DNA of 64,000 nt, from positions 2,418,001-2,482,000 of the forward strand of contig NC_071331.1 in the NCBI RefSeq assembly GCF_010183535.1, in the 5' to 3' direction. Position numbers and translations under genes: made by a program. Positions 45,473 to 57,784 of the stretch are shown here, in pieces (the first letter of the stretch is position 1; each line of letters opens with the position of its first letter). This stretch comes from Caenorhabditis remanei (taxonomy: Eukaryota > Nematoda > Chromadorea > Rhabditida > Rhabditidae). The notes under the pieces were generated by a model. It made no database searches, was not told the origin of the DNA, and saw nothing but the letters and a program-made list of their open reading frames with translations.

Positions 45473-48400
45473 TAAGATTATAAACTTTGTTCATTACTTA
45501 CTAATGACGTAGTTGTGAAACTGTCAGAAATGGATCAGTTCCTAATGGAAAATTCTAGCACCGAATTCTAGAAGTTCAGAAACTCCACTAATATTTTCAA
45601 GGCATATCTATTTCATTCATTAAAAACATTTAAAGAATAAATGTCCTTCAATCTGAATTCATTTCCCTAAACTGGTTTGAAAAAGTTAGCAACAGAGGAA
45701 ATTTCGTGAAACTTCCGATAGAGTAAAGCATTTCACTGTTTTAATGAGGACCAGTTTCTATTTTTAAGTGTTTTTTTCTGATTGAGAGAAACGATATAAC
45801 TGCCTCGTATATCAGTGAAATCTGGGTTCAACCTTCCGCCAGTCGTTCAGAGAAATTCACTTTCAAAATCTATCTCTACTTGCAAACACTGTTTCAACAC
45901 TTTTTCAAAAACTCGCTTTTACGTCAGTGCGATGTTTACTTATACCCTCCAAATATAATACAAATTTTTCAAAACCAACATTTTTCTCCTTCCTAGACCT
46001 GTGAACATGTTGAATGCACATGTTATACATCTTCTCTCCTCTTTTTCAATTCGAAAAATCTGCAACTAGTTTTGTTCGTTCGAAAGTGTCATATGGTCAA
46101 CATACGTGCTGAATAAGAATACCCCATGTGTTTTTAGAATGACAACAGACACACGGATGGACGGAATAGAAGAGGACTCGTTTTTACATATGTACTGTTG
46201 CAGATGCGTTAACACTTAAAGGCGTATTGTGGTCTGTTGTGATGTTTTCATATCATAATGTATGAGTTTCGGTGAATTCATTTTCATAGTTCAAGAATTT
46301 TTCAATTTGGTCCACAACCCGCTGAGAGCGAGCGCCGGAAAGTTTGGTCATTGAAAAGGCCGAAGAAAATTGGTGACCGTGGCCTAGAAATTCTACTAGA
46401 AATTCGTTAATTTTTTAAATTTTGACGGTATTTTGGATTATTTTTGTTGTATTTCTTCAATAATTTCGATAGAAAACGGCAAATATTGATAGAAAAACAC
46501 TAAAAACTATCGAAAATAACGCCAGAAATAGCAGCATATTGAAAAAACAACTTTACAGAAGTAAAATTTCTAGAACATTCTCGCTGGCCAAACTTTCCGT
46601 CGGTTTTTTTCAGTATTCTGCTGTTTCTGGCGTTATTTTCGATAGTTTTTAGTATTTTTCTATCAATATTTGCCATTTTCTATCGAAATTATTGAAGAAA
46701 TACAACGAAAATAATCGAAAATACCGTCAAAATTCAAAAAATCAACGAATTTCTAGTGGAATTTCTAGGCCACGGTCACCAATTTTCTTCGGCCTTTTCA
46801 ATGACCAAACTTTCCGACGCTCGCTCTCAGCGGGTTGTGGACCAAATTAAAAAATTCTTGAAGTATGAAAATGGACTCGCCGAAACTCATAAATTATAAT
46901 ATGAAAATATCACAACAGACCACAATACGCCTTTAAGGGGAAAGAAGCGATTTTGAATTGTGAAAATTTGGAATAAAGGGACGAGAAGAGCATTCGAGAG
47001 TTTTGTTTAAAAAAACCAAAAGAAAAAAAAAGGCATCTGACAACAAGATCGTTTCTTGAAAGAGTAGGAAAAACTGTAGTTATTTCACTGAAATTATGTT
47101 TCATACATGAAGGAGTTAAAGTAAAAATTAAAGTAATAGTGAATTTCATTCATGTTTGTTTGCGATTTCATGTTTTTACAAAAACTGAATCTTCTGAAAA
47201 ATTTCTGTTGCCCGGTTTTATTCAAGTTTCAATCAGAAAAATAAAAGCAAACGCTCTCCCGCAGAAGCAAAAAATTTTCTGATCTCCAAAGTTTTGCACA
47301 ATTTGCTCATCTCATAACAGCAATCACATCCCCCAGTGCTACAAGTGTCTTTTAGAAAATGGGAAAATTGATGGTGAGCAAAATTACATCAGTAAAAAAA
47401 GAACAAAGAATTATTTCATTGAAAAATTACTGGAAGGAATTTTTTTTCCAATTTTTTTCAATTTTTTTTCCAAATTTGATTAAAGGTGTATTAAGATGAA
47501 CTCAGGTTTTTCTCATAGAATAATATTTGTGTCTTTTTGTCAAGTTTTCCGCATGAAAAATTGAACATTGAAAAAATAGCCAACAATACAATCAATACGG
47601 AAAACTGAACACCTTTTAAATTAAGCATTTCTGAAACTGTAGATTTCTCTTTTTAAGGGCTTATTGATATATGTATCTGTTTATACAAAAAACTGACAAA
47701 ACTACTCCTTAAACAATGAAGTAGCACTATTCTTTTCAGCCATTTCGAAACTGTACATTTTTATATTGTATTGGAAAAACATTGAACAAAGATATTGCCT
47801 GGAATTCCATAAGTTCCTAAATAAAAATTATCCGAAACTGTGAACATTTGAAAAGTGATATTTATATTATCTTCACTTACCCGTATCTCCTATGAAACTA
47901 TTTTTTTGTCCACTCTTACACTCTGAAAATCGAAATGTCAAGAATATTTTAATACATGTGTTGTCGAGCTTTCCCAGTTAAGATTTTGCTCAAGAACTGT
48001 CAGATCTTCATTTTCTTAAAAGCTTGTAAAACAATTCAAATATGTAATGTTTCCAAACTTGGATAAATAAAAAAATGTATTTAAAATAATTTCTTTGGTG
48101 GCTGGAATCGTGTTTTCCTGAATAAAAACCATTAAATTGCATCTAACTCACAAAAACCACTGTTTCTCCCCTTTATCATATTTATGTTCTCGACTGTTAC
48201 AAGTATTCTGAAAGGAAGAAAACATAGAGACAAAAAATAGCATATTACCAATAGAATTACAACGCAATTGGACCACAGCTCCTATACTGTATGACATATG
48301 AATTTTCTCTTAATATTGCATGTTTCAAATAGTGGTTTTTTTCAGATACCAAAATATGTTTTTTGGTCATCTGCGTGATTGCTGTCCTAAATACAACTGA

Positions 48401-49000
48401 TCGCTTGGCGAAACTAATTGTTTCCGGATAAGATATTCTTGAAGCAGCAGTTTTTTTCAGTTTTTTGTCTGTCTGTCTATCTGTGTGTCCGATTGTCCGC
48501 AGTACTGTAGTGGTGTTTGTGAAAATAAGATAGTCAAGGTACAGATGTGCTAAACTTTGTTTCCGGATAATTTTGATCCGTCAATGTGGTTCGATACTTG
48601 GATGAAGCATTGTTGATATTCAAGAAGGTTGTCAAATAAAACAGTTCTGAAACAGTGAAAGTTATAGTTAAAAATAAGATTTCTTATTATTCAATCAACA
48701 TTCGGTGTAAGAATATCTTTGAAATAAAACAGCCTGAATCCAAATTTGCTAGGCCTAGGAGTGTTGACAGAGACAACGGCATTGTGTGATTTACTATGAT
48801 CTTTACAAGAAACATGTAAGAAACTAAAAAGTACTCACTTCGTGACAACCGTATCAAAACAAAATTCCATCCAGGCACGAGTTTGTTTCCATTCCATATA
48901 ATTCTATTAGAGCATATAACAAGATTATTGTCAGAAAAATGAAATGATCTAATTATTAAACACTTCTGAAACTGTTGAAAAAACAAGGCAATTAAAGGCC
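45473..49000. repeat. Second segmental duplication, copy C1
   Basis: Blocks align directly with 53165-54700: 45550-45610 with 53180-53202 plus 53444 onward, 45700-45930 with 53560-53710, 45995-46215 with 53758-53985, 46937-47060 with 53994-54140, 47200-47350 with 54505-54655, and 48885-48980 with 54230-54345. The order of the last block differs, so a rearrangement occurred. C1 carries the TTAA-flanked palindrome at 46216. No protein gene is seen. Confidence 0.7.
46216..46936. mobile_element. TTAA-flanked giant palindrome (PALTTAA/piggyBac-type MITE), 721 bp
   Basis: TTAA at 46216-46219 and 46933-46936 bounds inverted arms starting AGGCGTATTGTGGTCTGTTG on both strands. The arms run about 340 bp each to a centre near 46575. 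Duplicate C2 (53985) lacks the block. TTAA target duplication is typical of piggyBac-type elements. No coding sequence. Inner sequence pairs along nearly its whole length. Confidence 0.85.
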
Positions 49001-50664
49001 TCTATTTTTTGAATTCTTTTGGAAAGTGCGCCTCTATTACGTTTTTTACGGTAAATCGATTACTGCAAATTCAAGCATTATTTGTGATGGTGTGTATGAA
49101 GTTTCAATTAAATATTTGAAACTTGAGCCCTTTTTATAAGTCCTATTAAAAACAGTAAATCTTGACATTTTACCAGTGTTCGAGCCATGGCGCTCAACTT
49201 ATTGTGGGCAACACCGATTATGGAACATCTGAATTGTTCCCTGTTAAAATAAACACGAAACGTTCTATTTCATTTTTCCCGTTAATCAGTGTTCGTTTTT
49301 GTGTACGGACCTGTTTACAAATACCATATTTAGTCTAATAGACCAGCACCGCAACAGTGAAAATTTATTCATACATATTTATGATATCATGGAACCAACT
49401 TATGGCTTAATTAGCTAGTAATACTTTAAGCCTCAATTGAAATGTTTTTATTACGGAAACTTAGATTCAGTTCATATCGTAGCAAGTTTAGATACTTAGT
49501 GATGAAGCCAACCTGGAACGGAAATTATTATCTTCTCAAAATCTATTTTTCAACCTTTATGGCACCAACATGCTTTCGTAAAATAAATGTTTTATTCCAA
49601 ACAAGACATTTGAGAACTTTTTCACTCTTCTAAAAGACCATTTGTCTATTAGTCTGTCTATCTCTTCAGATTTTCCTGAGCTTGGAATTACTGGTTTTCA
49701 ATAAGCATTAAATTAGCCAGATATCTCAAACAACAGTCACGTCTTTCTACTCAAACTTGTCATGAGCTGGGCCAAAATCGGGATTTTTCTCGGCCCGGCC
49801 CGTCAGACAGAGGTTTAAAATTCAAAAAATTGTGGAACTATATTTTGAAAGAAATTTTGAATTTTTATTCGAAAATGTCTAATTTTTTCTTAGAATTCAA
49901 TCAAAAGCTATTTATGTGTCAAAAAATTGAATTTTTTTTTCAAAACAAATTCTAAAAAATAAGTACATTTTCTAACAGTCTGTGTGGCTTTGGTGACTTA
50001 GCTATGTTGTGAATAAAGACCTATTAGTTCCGCGACACATGTTACAAGTTTTAATTGATGTTGAGCGTTTATCCAGTTTTTTTCAGCTCTTCAATTTTCT
50101 GTTCGAATCTGAACAGTTGGATTGAACGGTTAGTAGACTCATTGGTTGAATGGTAAATTTTTTAAACATTGACATTGTGAAATAGTGATGGATTTTCTGT
50201 TCCACACTTATGTCAACTGGTGTCATTTGTTTTTCAGGTGCTTATCTATTTGACACTTGTTAACAATTTATTCACTTTTCTTTATGTTTTCAAACAATGT
50301 TAGTTCTAAAAAAATTGTTGATCTTGTGTCTGAAATCGATTCACGCATTTACCACGTTCTTTTTTTATTTCAAAATGAAAAGGTCCACTGTTCCAAGATC
50401 TTCATATCAAACTTCTGGCAAACAAAATTTCATTAATTGCGTCATTAGAGCAAGCTAAGCAGCTTTGAAAGTCGATTTAGTGTTTGTCGTTTTTTATTAA
50501 TTTTTCAAATAAAACACTCTTTTTTCCAATTGAGAAAATAATAGAAATAGAGAAAAAGCTACTCATACCCCAGAACTTTTGCACTACGTAAAAAAGGGTT
50601 TTAAGTTTTCATTCTATAAATAAATAAAAATAAGACCATTGTATCAATCATATTTGAAACCTGA
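49001..50664. other. AT-rich stretch, no gene
   Basis: I see no protein family or RNA gene. The frame at 49442-49633 has no recognisable features. A decayed hAT-type end lies near 49758. Confidence 0.6.
49755..49810. mobile_element. Decayed end of a GGGCC-family hAT-type MITE
   Basis: AAACTTGTCATGAGCTGGGCC followed by CGGCCCGGCCCGTC resembles the termini of the elements at 1924, 52099 and 63332, with mismatches. No partner end is identified. Confidence 0.5.
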
Positions 50665-51066
50665 CTAGGGAATGGTCAGGACTGACTTTGGAGTTCAGCA
50701 ACGTGACCTAGCAGAATCGATAGACAATCGAATTCTGATGGGAAATCAGTTTTCAAAAATTGCTGACGACCCTCCAGAATCCAGATATTCTGGTCTGAAA
50801 ATCGAAATTTAATACATGTGATTTACTCGATTTTCCACTCAAATTTGGCTGTGTTTTGCCCCAAATATCACGCCACCTGAACAACACTTTCGGCCAGCGA
50901 TCCGTGGTCGAGTGGTGAGCGCGTCAGTCTTTGAAGCACCATCAGAATTCAGAATTCAGAATTCAGAAAGAATTCAGAAAAAGAATTCAGAATCAGAATT
51001 CGATTCTCTTTCGATTCTGCTAGGTCACGTTGCTGAACTCCAAAGTCAGTCCTGACCATTCGCTAG
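50665..51066. mobile_element. Tc4/Tc5-like MITE with TGA target duplication, 402 bp
   Basis: Inverted ends CTAGGGAATGGTCAGGACTG and CTAGCGAATGGTCAGGACTG (one mismatch, matching over about 56 bp) are flanked by TGA at 50662-50664 and 51067-51069. The reconstructed target is CTGAG, fitting the CTNAG site with TNA duplication known for Tc4/Tc5. A tRNA A-box-like GGTCGAGTGGTGAGCGC lies at 50905-50921. A GAATTCAGA-type short tandem repeat lies at 50945-51000. Non-coding. Confidence 0.88.
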
Positions 51067-52098
51067 TGAGCTGAAATATTATGAAACTGATGAAACAGGT
51101 TTTAATATTTCAAATTCATAATAAGCTTCATAACTGTTTTCACAAGCAGTAAATATAAATCAAATAAATGCCACTCCTTCTTTTTAAAAAAACCAAGGTA
51201 TACCTATCATTTTTTTCTATAGTATAACCAGAAGGTGGAACGGGAATTCAATGATCTATAATTTCTGAAGTATCACTAAAAAATGGTTTAGACGGCTGCA
51301 AAGTTACTCTCTAGCTCTGAAAAACTGAAATATATCATTTTCAACTGAAAAGGCAAAATAAAATGCTTTTTGGACGGTATATCTGTTTCACAAAAATGAG
51401 CTATTTCCAATTTCAAAGTTCAAGGTTACTACATAGTTATTCTGATAGTTCGTTTTTGGAAAAAATGAGATAATTTCCGTTAAATCAACAATTTGGAGTT
51501 TTGACGTTTTTCGTTTTTCTAACCTACATGAAACTGTCGTGGTTTAGCATTTCACTGAAAAAATCTAATTTTTTTGCCCAAAGTGGTCATCCACTGCACA
51601 CCTGCAACCCAACCGTCAAATTCTTCCATTTTCGTGAATTGAAAGCACCAAATCTCAAATATATCAAATATGTAAGACACTTTCTGAAAGAGGTTTTCAG
51701 AAATTCTTTTGTCTGTTTCAAACAACTAATATCAGAAATTGATAAATCGGAGCGGCAGTATACTACAATAGGAGTATAGGTACTATCGTAACATCCTACA
51801 TTTTCTACGAACCCCTTCGAACTGTTGGGTGATTTATTTAGCGATATTAAGAGAAATAACAAAGAAATGGAGAAATCGACAGAATATTCTGCTTTCAAAA
51901 CAGAAAATAAATACAGCCTCTAAAAACATGCGAAGAGATTGGAAAACATTAAAAATCAGATTATTCTAATGAACTTGGTAGATCCAATTTTATTTATCAT
52001 TTACTCTGAACTAACCAGTGTGTTGTTTTGACTTGTTCATCTGCACCACTTAGGATCGGATGACTGTTATTTTTCGTGATGGTCAGTTCTATTTTTAG
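51067..52098. other. AT-rich stretch, no gene
   Basis: Overlapping frames at 51501-51898 on opposite strands show no domain. There are no other repeats of note. TGAAACAG at 51091. Confidence 0.55.
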
Positions 52099-52467
52099 CA
52101 TACTTGTCAACCGGGCCGACACGGGCCGGCTTGTAACTCGCGTCAAAATGAATATTATGAGCTGAAAAATGAACCAAAATGTAGATCTCGACGAGTTCTA
52201 TGTCTGTGACATACTACGGGCCGGATGGCTATTCGTTAATGTGCCGCGGGCCGGGAAAAAGTGCCAAAAAACGCGAAAATGGCCAAAAAAGCCATTCTAG
52301 GCCGGCCCGCGGCACATTAACGAATAGCCATCCGGCCTGTAGTATGTCACGGACATAGTACTCGTCGAGATCTAAATTTTGGTTCATTTTTCAGCTCATA
52401 ATATTCATTTTGACGCGAGTTACAAGCCGGCCCGTGTCGGGCCGTTTCGGCCCGGGTGACAAGTATG
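52099..52467. mobile_element. GGGCC-family hAT-type MITE, near-perfect palindrome, 369 bp
   Basis: The ends CATACTTGTCA and TGACAAGTATG are flanked by an exact 8-bp repeat ATTTTTAG (52091-52098 and 52468-52475). Arms of about 160 bp (with CGGGCC blocks, GTAGATCTCGACGAGTTCTA and TGGCTATTCGTTAATGTGCC) are nearly identical inverted copies around a centre at about 52285. No transposase. Confidence 0.94.
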
Positions 52468-53202
52468 ATTTTTAGGCGTGCGTAGGTTCACTAATTCAGT
52501 ACAAAGCTGTAATAATAAATTTTTGCCTTTTCTTCACTCGACGTACCACAGTTTTGTTTTATCAATTCGTTGATGAAATAATTCTGGAAAATTAATTTTT
52601 CTATTTATTGTTGGATACGTCATCGGTCTTTCTGTTCATATTTTCATTAAAAAAAGACACCCGACAGAAAAATGTATCCTCTGTTTCAAAGAACCGTCAA
52701 GACATTGTTGAATAGTTTTGAGTCACTATTGCGTGGTTATTTTTACTTAGAATTTTCAAAAGTTGATGATTGTTAATAGCATACTGTTTCAGGTACTCAT
52801 TAATATCGGCAAAGTAAAATTCGACTCAATTGAATTCAAAATTCGTCTTCCCACCCAGACAGGTATATCTTTTCCCTCCCTAAAGACCTCTTTTCCTGAT
52901 GAAGAATAAGAAGTTGAGCCCTCGTCTCCTTTCCGAACAACTGCACATTTTCATTTCTGTGAGCCAGTTGGCTCACAGCTTGCGCAAGTAAAAAAGGAAC
53001 GACGGAAAATCTTTTAAATTTGAATGTTTAGGAAACGGAATGTTTGTTCTTTCAAATTGTGGAATATATTTAGGGAACCAGAAACAGGAATAATATCAGA
53101 AAAATAATGTTTCAAATTGTGTTGAAATGAGAAAAAATTTTGCCACAGTAGTTACCGCGGTGCTCCTACTGGAAATTTAGATAATTCTAGCACCGAAATC
53201 TA
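52468..53202. other. Spacer with a small perfect hairpin
   Basis: There is no gene. CTGTGAGCCA GT TGGCTCACAG at 52957-52978 is a 10-bp-arm palindrome. Motif cores at 52681 and 52784. The last 40 bp belong to the duplication that continues after 53443. Confidence 0.5.
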
Positions 53203-53441
53203 CAGTAGCGAGCATAAGTGAGCACCCTTTCGTACTTTCATATGTAATGCTGTTGAATCGTGTCCGTTTTGCATAAACTTTTTTTTTGAAAGAAAGCCAA
53301 AATATTCAGCAATAAAAAAATGTGTTTTTGGAAAAATTTCTGTTAGAAAATAACGGAATTTGAGAAAAAATGAGAATGAAACAATTTTTGAGTGAAAAAT
53401 TTTATTAAAAAGAAATGTGTGCTCACTTATGCTCGCTACTG
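53203..53441. mobile_element. Tc1/mariner-type MITE, 239 bp
   Basis: Inverted ends CAGTAGCGAGCATAAGTGAG (about 23 bp with few differences) are flanked by TA (53201-53202 and 53442-53443). The duplicate at 45569-45570 has a single TA and no element. CAGT termini and a TA duplication fit Tc1/mariner. Non-coding. Confidence 0.9.
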
Positions 53442-54750
53442 TAGCAAATCAAAAAACTCTATAAATTTTTTTAAGGCAACTATTTCATTTACTTTTAAAA
53501 ACTGCAATACTCTGATCAATCGATTTGAAGTCATCTTTCTGAACCAGTTTGAAATTCTGGTAGAGTAAAGCATTCCACTGTTTCAATGAGGGCACTTTTT
53601 TTATTTTCAAATTATTTTGTCGTTTTTAAAAATTCAGTTCCAAAATATATTTGTTCCTTCAAGTTTTCAACCACTGTTTCAACACTTTTTGAATAATTTG
53701 CTTTGATGTCAGTGCGATGTTCTCATACGGTTCGGCAGTTTAAAAAAAACCATTTCTCCTTCCTAGACCTGTGAACATGTTGAATGCACATGTTAAACAT
53801 ATTCTCTCCTCTTTTTCAATTCAAAAAATCTGCAACTAGTTTTGTTCGTTCGAAAGTGTCATATGGTCAACATACGTGCTGAATAAGAATACCCCATGTG
53901 TTTTTGGAATGACAACAGACACACGGATGGACGGAATAAAAGAGGACTCGCTTTTAAATATGTACTGTAGCAGATGCGTTAACACATGGAGTAGAGGGGA
54001 AAAAGCGATTTTGAATTTGGAAAATTTGGAAAGAAGGGAAGAAAAAAAGTTTGAGAGGCTTCTTTAAAATAACCACGAGGAAAATAAGGCGCAAGTATAT
54101 GTATATGACAACAAAATAGTTTCTTGTTAGAGTAGGACAAACTGTAGTTATTTTTTAAGCTCCTTAGCAACTATTTTCATCAAATTCTATTTTTTTCGTA
54201 GAGAGCTGTATCACTGTGAAACAGAAACGGTATCAAAACAAAATCCCATCCAGACACAGGTTTGTTTTCATCCCATATATTCAGCCCATATGGTATTGTC
54301 AGAAAAAAAGATGTAATAATAAAACACTTCTGAAACTGCTGAAAAACAACAACGTTGCTCAAACACCAGTCCTACTTTTTGACTGGAATTTTGTGTGTTT
54401 GTTTTTTTGTGCTATTTTATAAACTCAAGTGCTAAAAAGAATGTGTGCAATAAAATCGTCTTGATTGCTCTTGTAAAGAGTACAACAAATGAAACTTCTG
54501 AAAAATTTCTGTTACCAACTATTAATATAAGTTTCGATCAAAATTATTAAATCAATTTTCTTCTCATACAAAAGTTAAACATTTTCTGATCTAGTATTCC
54601 ACAATTTGATCATCTCATTACAACAATAACATTCCCCAACGCTGCAAGTGTCTTTTTGCATGAATTGGGAAATTGATGGGAGCTAAATTAAGCAAGTAAA
54701 AATGCACCAAGAACTATGTTATTAAAAAATTTCTGTTCCAGAAAGTTAAA
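53442..54750. repeat. Second segmental duplication, copy C2
   Basis: This is a direct counterpart of blocks in 45473-49000, starting already at about 53165. It includes CTAGACCTGTGAACATGTTG and an ACACACGGATGGACGGAATA block. Motif cores at 53578 and 53674 are conserved with C1 (45889). No protein gene. Confidence 0.7.
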
Positions 54751-55350
54751 ATTTTTTACTCCAAAATTACAGCGTTTAGAAAACGGCGAGATATTTTTGC
54801 CGTCAGTATATATTTCTTTAGGTCAGTATATTTCGATTACAAAACTTTTGATAAACTTTTGAAAACGACCAAAAGTTAGGAAGTTTTCCTCCAAGTATAT
54901 ATGTTTCAAAATAATCTGAAAACTCGTGGCTGATATGCTTGAATGATAAGAAAAATGAATAATATCGTTTCTTTATTAATAGTTAATTTCTCACTAGGTT
55001 GATAGGTACGTTGAACGAGTACTACAGAGTTGAATTGATTTCACATAAATACAGGTGCTGAAACATCAAACCACAGTATTCTGCCAACGATTGTTAGTTT
55101 TTTTAAAGCAAAATGCCTACAGTATGAGTTCTATCTCAAGGAAGATACATAGCTAGGAAACGTCACACGTGTCAACGAACACGCCAGACGAGTGTTCTGG
55201 AACAAATATTTGCCAGTTTTACTATTGGGGTCAAAGCCAAATAATATTGTTTCAGAATATCTGGAAATGTAAAAAATGTTACATGAAATGCTTCATGTGG
55301 CACATAATCCTGGAATTAAAAGTCGATGAAGCTTTGAAATATATTAAAAA
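54751..55350. other. AT-rich stretch, no gene
   Basis: Nothing recognisable. A 110-codon frame at 55169-55501 runs into the Helitron at 55351 and is discounted. Confidence 0.55.
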
Positions 55351-56250
55351 CCAGTCGGTTGACGCAGCCTACGGCTGCTCAACCTCCTTTCCTACAGCAC
55401 CCTGCTCAGATTTACAGCGCATGCGGCGCTTTTTAAATGATTTTTCAAAAACTCAATGTGATAACTCTTTTTTTCTCCTAAAAAGGCGAGTTGTCTTTTA
55501 AATATTAGTTTTTCAGTTTTGATTGATGGCGGCAGTGCCGTCTCCTTCTCTGAGTATTGAAAACTATGACAATGCTTTAACAAACCCTCATCCTAAAACT
55601 TATTATGTTTTTGAAGGTAACCGATCTACGCCAAAGTTCCTAACTCACAAATCACCATCACTCCTTGAGTAGTGTTCTTTCATTCATTATACTCTTAATA
55701 AGCTTCTGGTTGTAATAGCGCCTACGGCGCTTCTTTAGTGGCGTGGCAGAGACATCCGAGGTCTCAGAATTAATTGTACAAAATGAAGGGAATGATTTTT
55801 TTGGTTTGAGACTGAAAAACCTTGAACATGTTTTTACTGAAGCCTAGGAATTTGAGGAATTTCCTAGTAACATTTTATAAAGATGCACTGAAAGTATTTT
55901 TTCCAGCTTTTGACTGATCGGCGGCGATGCCGCCTCCCTTCTCCAAGAAGTTCTTTTCAGTTATACAGCGCCTGCGGCGCTTCTCAAATGGTTTAGAGTA
56001 TGGAGGTCTCAGAACTATTCCCTACTTCTGGATCGTATAACAGTCCTTCACTAATTGGTTGTTTTGGTTAGCTAGACAGTCCGTTCTGATAGAGAACAAT
56101 CAAAAAACCTCTGCTTTTCGGAAAAGATTTCGACAAATGTTCTCATTGACTTTTTGAGAACTCTCTTTTTTGCTCTCCTCAAAAGAAGAGTGATCTTTTT
56201 AATTTTTAACTTTTTATGATCGGCGGCGATGCCGCCTCCCTCCTCTAATT
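55351..56250 (-). mobile_element. Helitron 3-prime end with a train of GC hairpins
   Basis: On the minus strand the end reads hairpin GCAGCCGTAGGCTGC, spacer, CCGACTGG, then T, like 36864. Hairpins GCGCMTGCGGCGC recur at about 55418, 55719 and 55966, and GGCGGCRRTGCCGYC at about 55526, 55920 and 56222. A possible 5-prime end, TCTTTATAAAATG preceded by A on the minus strand, lies at 55883. Beyond it the hairpins belong to further, truncated copies. Confidence 0.65.
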
Positions 56251-56341
56251 ATGGCGGAATAAAACTATAAGGCTTAACAAACTCATTGGGTCGCTGAAAA
56301 CGTCATTGATCAGGCGCGATCTAATGCCAACCCCAAACCTT

Positions 56342-57148
56342 CTCACGTAATTTCCAGGCAGTTAGCCGACGAAAACGGCTATTAGCCGTCGATATCGGCG
56401 CGGCTAACTGGCGTTTTCGTCGGCTAACTGCCGTTTCGGTAGTTTCCTATCCTGGGAGGAATTCGCCATGTAGGTGCCGTTTACATGCCGTTTACACGCC
56501 GATACCGCGCTGCTTAGGTGCCAAATATTTCAAATATTTTGAAAGTCGGTAATTTAGTTAACCGATTTAAAAGTGGAAGACATCATTTTGTGCCAATTTG
56601 TGCGGCCTGAGTTCCAATATTCGTGGGCTACTTTTCACTTTTTTCTCCAATCTCTTAACTAAATAGAATTGATTTCATGTGCTTTTTAACCATGAAAGAA
56701 CAAAAGTGGCCGTTTTCCTTCGACTCTTAGCTTGTCCTCAGGCCATGTATCTGATCGTGCCGTGAGGGCAAGCCACCTTAGTGATGACTCTGGCAAAATT
56801 TAGATCATATTAATAGTGTTTCAAATTCATATCGTGGATATATCAAAAAGCAGCAGCCGACATCTCATGACTTCCGCGCGCCACTATGTTCAACGTGGTA
56901 CCGTTTCGATGACCACCAAGCCGCCGCATGGGCGCCGGTTAGTTGCCAAACGCCACTTAGATGCCAGATACTCCCCGACTTGACCTTATTCGCCGTTTCG
57001 ATCCCATTTCGGTGCCACACCGGCTAACTCCCATTTACCTCGGCTAACTGCCATTTTTCACGGCTAACTGCCGTTTCCATCGGCTAACTCCCGAAACTCG
57101 TGGCTAACTCCCAGATAGGTGCCACCCACGCGCCAAAAATTACCTGAG
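56342..57148. mobile_element. GC-rich TIR-like element with 20-bp periodic CGGCTAACT motif
   Basis: Short inverted ends CTCACGTAATTT and, on the complement, CTCAGGTAATTT enclose subterminal arrays. CGGCTAACT starts at 56401 and 56421, and at 57021, 57041, 57061 and 57081, with TGGCTAACT at 57101, exactly 20 bp apart. An inverted copy is at 56360. The core between (56480-56930) is ordinary and AT-rich. No target duplication was confirmed and no transposase is present. Confidence 0.65.
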
Positions 57149-57784
57149 TTATGATACGTAACAGAGAAAAAAGGGGTTCCCGGTCCCTTTCTCTTTTACT
57201 TCTACACTGTGTGATAATTTTCTTCTCTTTTTGGTATTTTTTGTTATCTCTGAGCAGTCCGTTCCGTAACATAATCCCTACTTTTCTAATAGGAACTCAC
57301 AAATCTTCTCAGTGATTTTTTATCCTAAATTCACCGAAACTATTTTAACATACTCTTTCAGAAAGAACAGAAATTTGATAACTTTGCTTTATTCTTTTTC
57401 GAACGGAAAGGGATAATTGAAATATCAATTTTAATTTTTGACTGGTCTGTGGCGATGCCGCCTCTTTCCTCTAAATATGGCACACTGAGATCATTTTAAA
57501 AAAAGAGCAAATTCGAAACTATCGGGGTGCAAATTTATAGAGAATTCTCACTTTCTCATTTCCTATTCTCTTCTTCAAAAAATGCACTAACAGTATTTTT
57601 TGAGTTTTTGTTATGAAGCTGCGGACAAAAGTCTTATTGTAAACTGCCATCAGCTTCTGACACGGTTTTTGTGAGATTCTAATTTTTGAACACCGTCAAA
57701 GATGGATCCTTTTGATCTACGAAACCTCGACTGAACTAAAGTTATTTACAACTTTCATATACTGACTGTCTATGTTCTTATCAA
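57149..57784. other. AT-rich spacer with one hairpin module
   Basis: No gene. TGTGGCGATGCCGCC at about 57450 matches the hairpin modules of 37219 and 55920. Confidence 0.55.

Noticed and set aside
53979..54170. Frames shared between the two C duplicates
   Set aside because: The frame is not conserved between 46000-47150 and 53760-54170. Differences do not respect codons.
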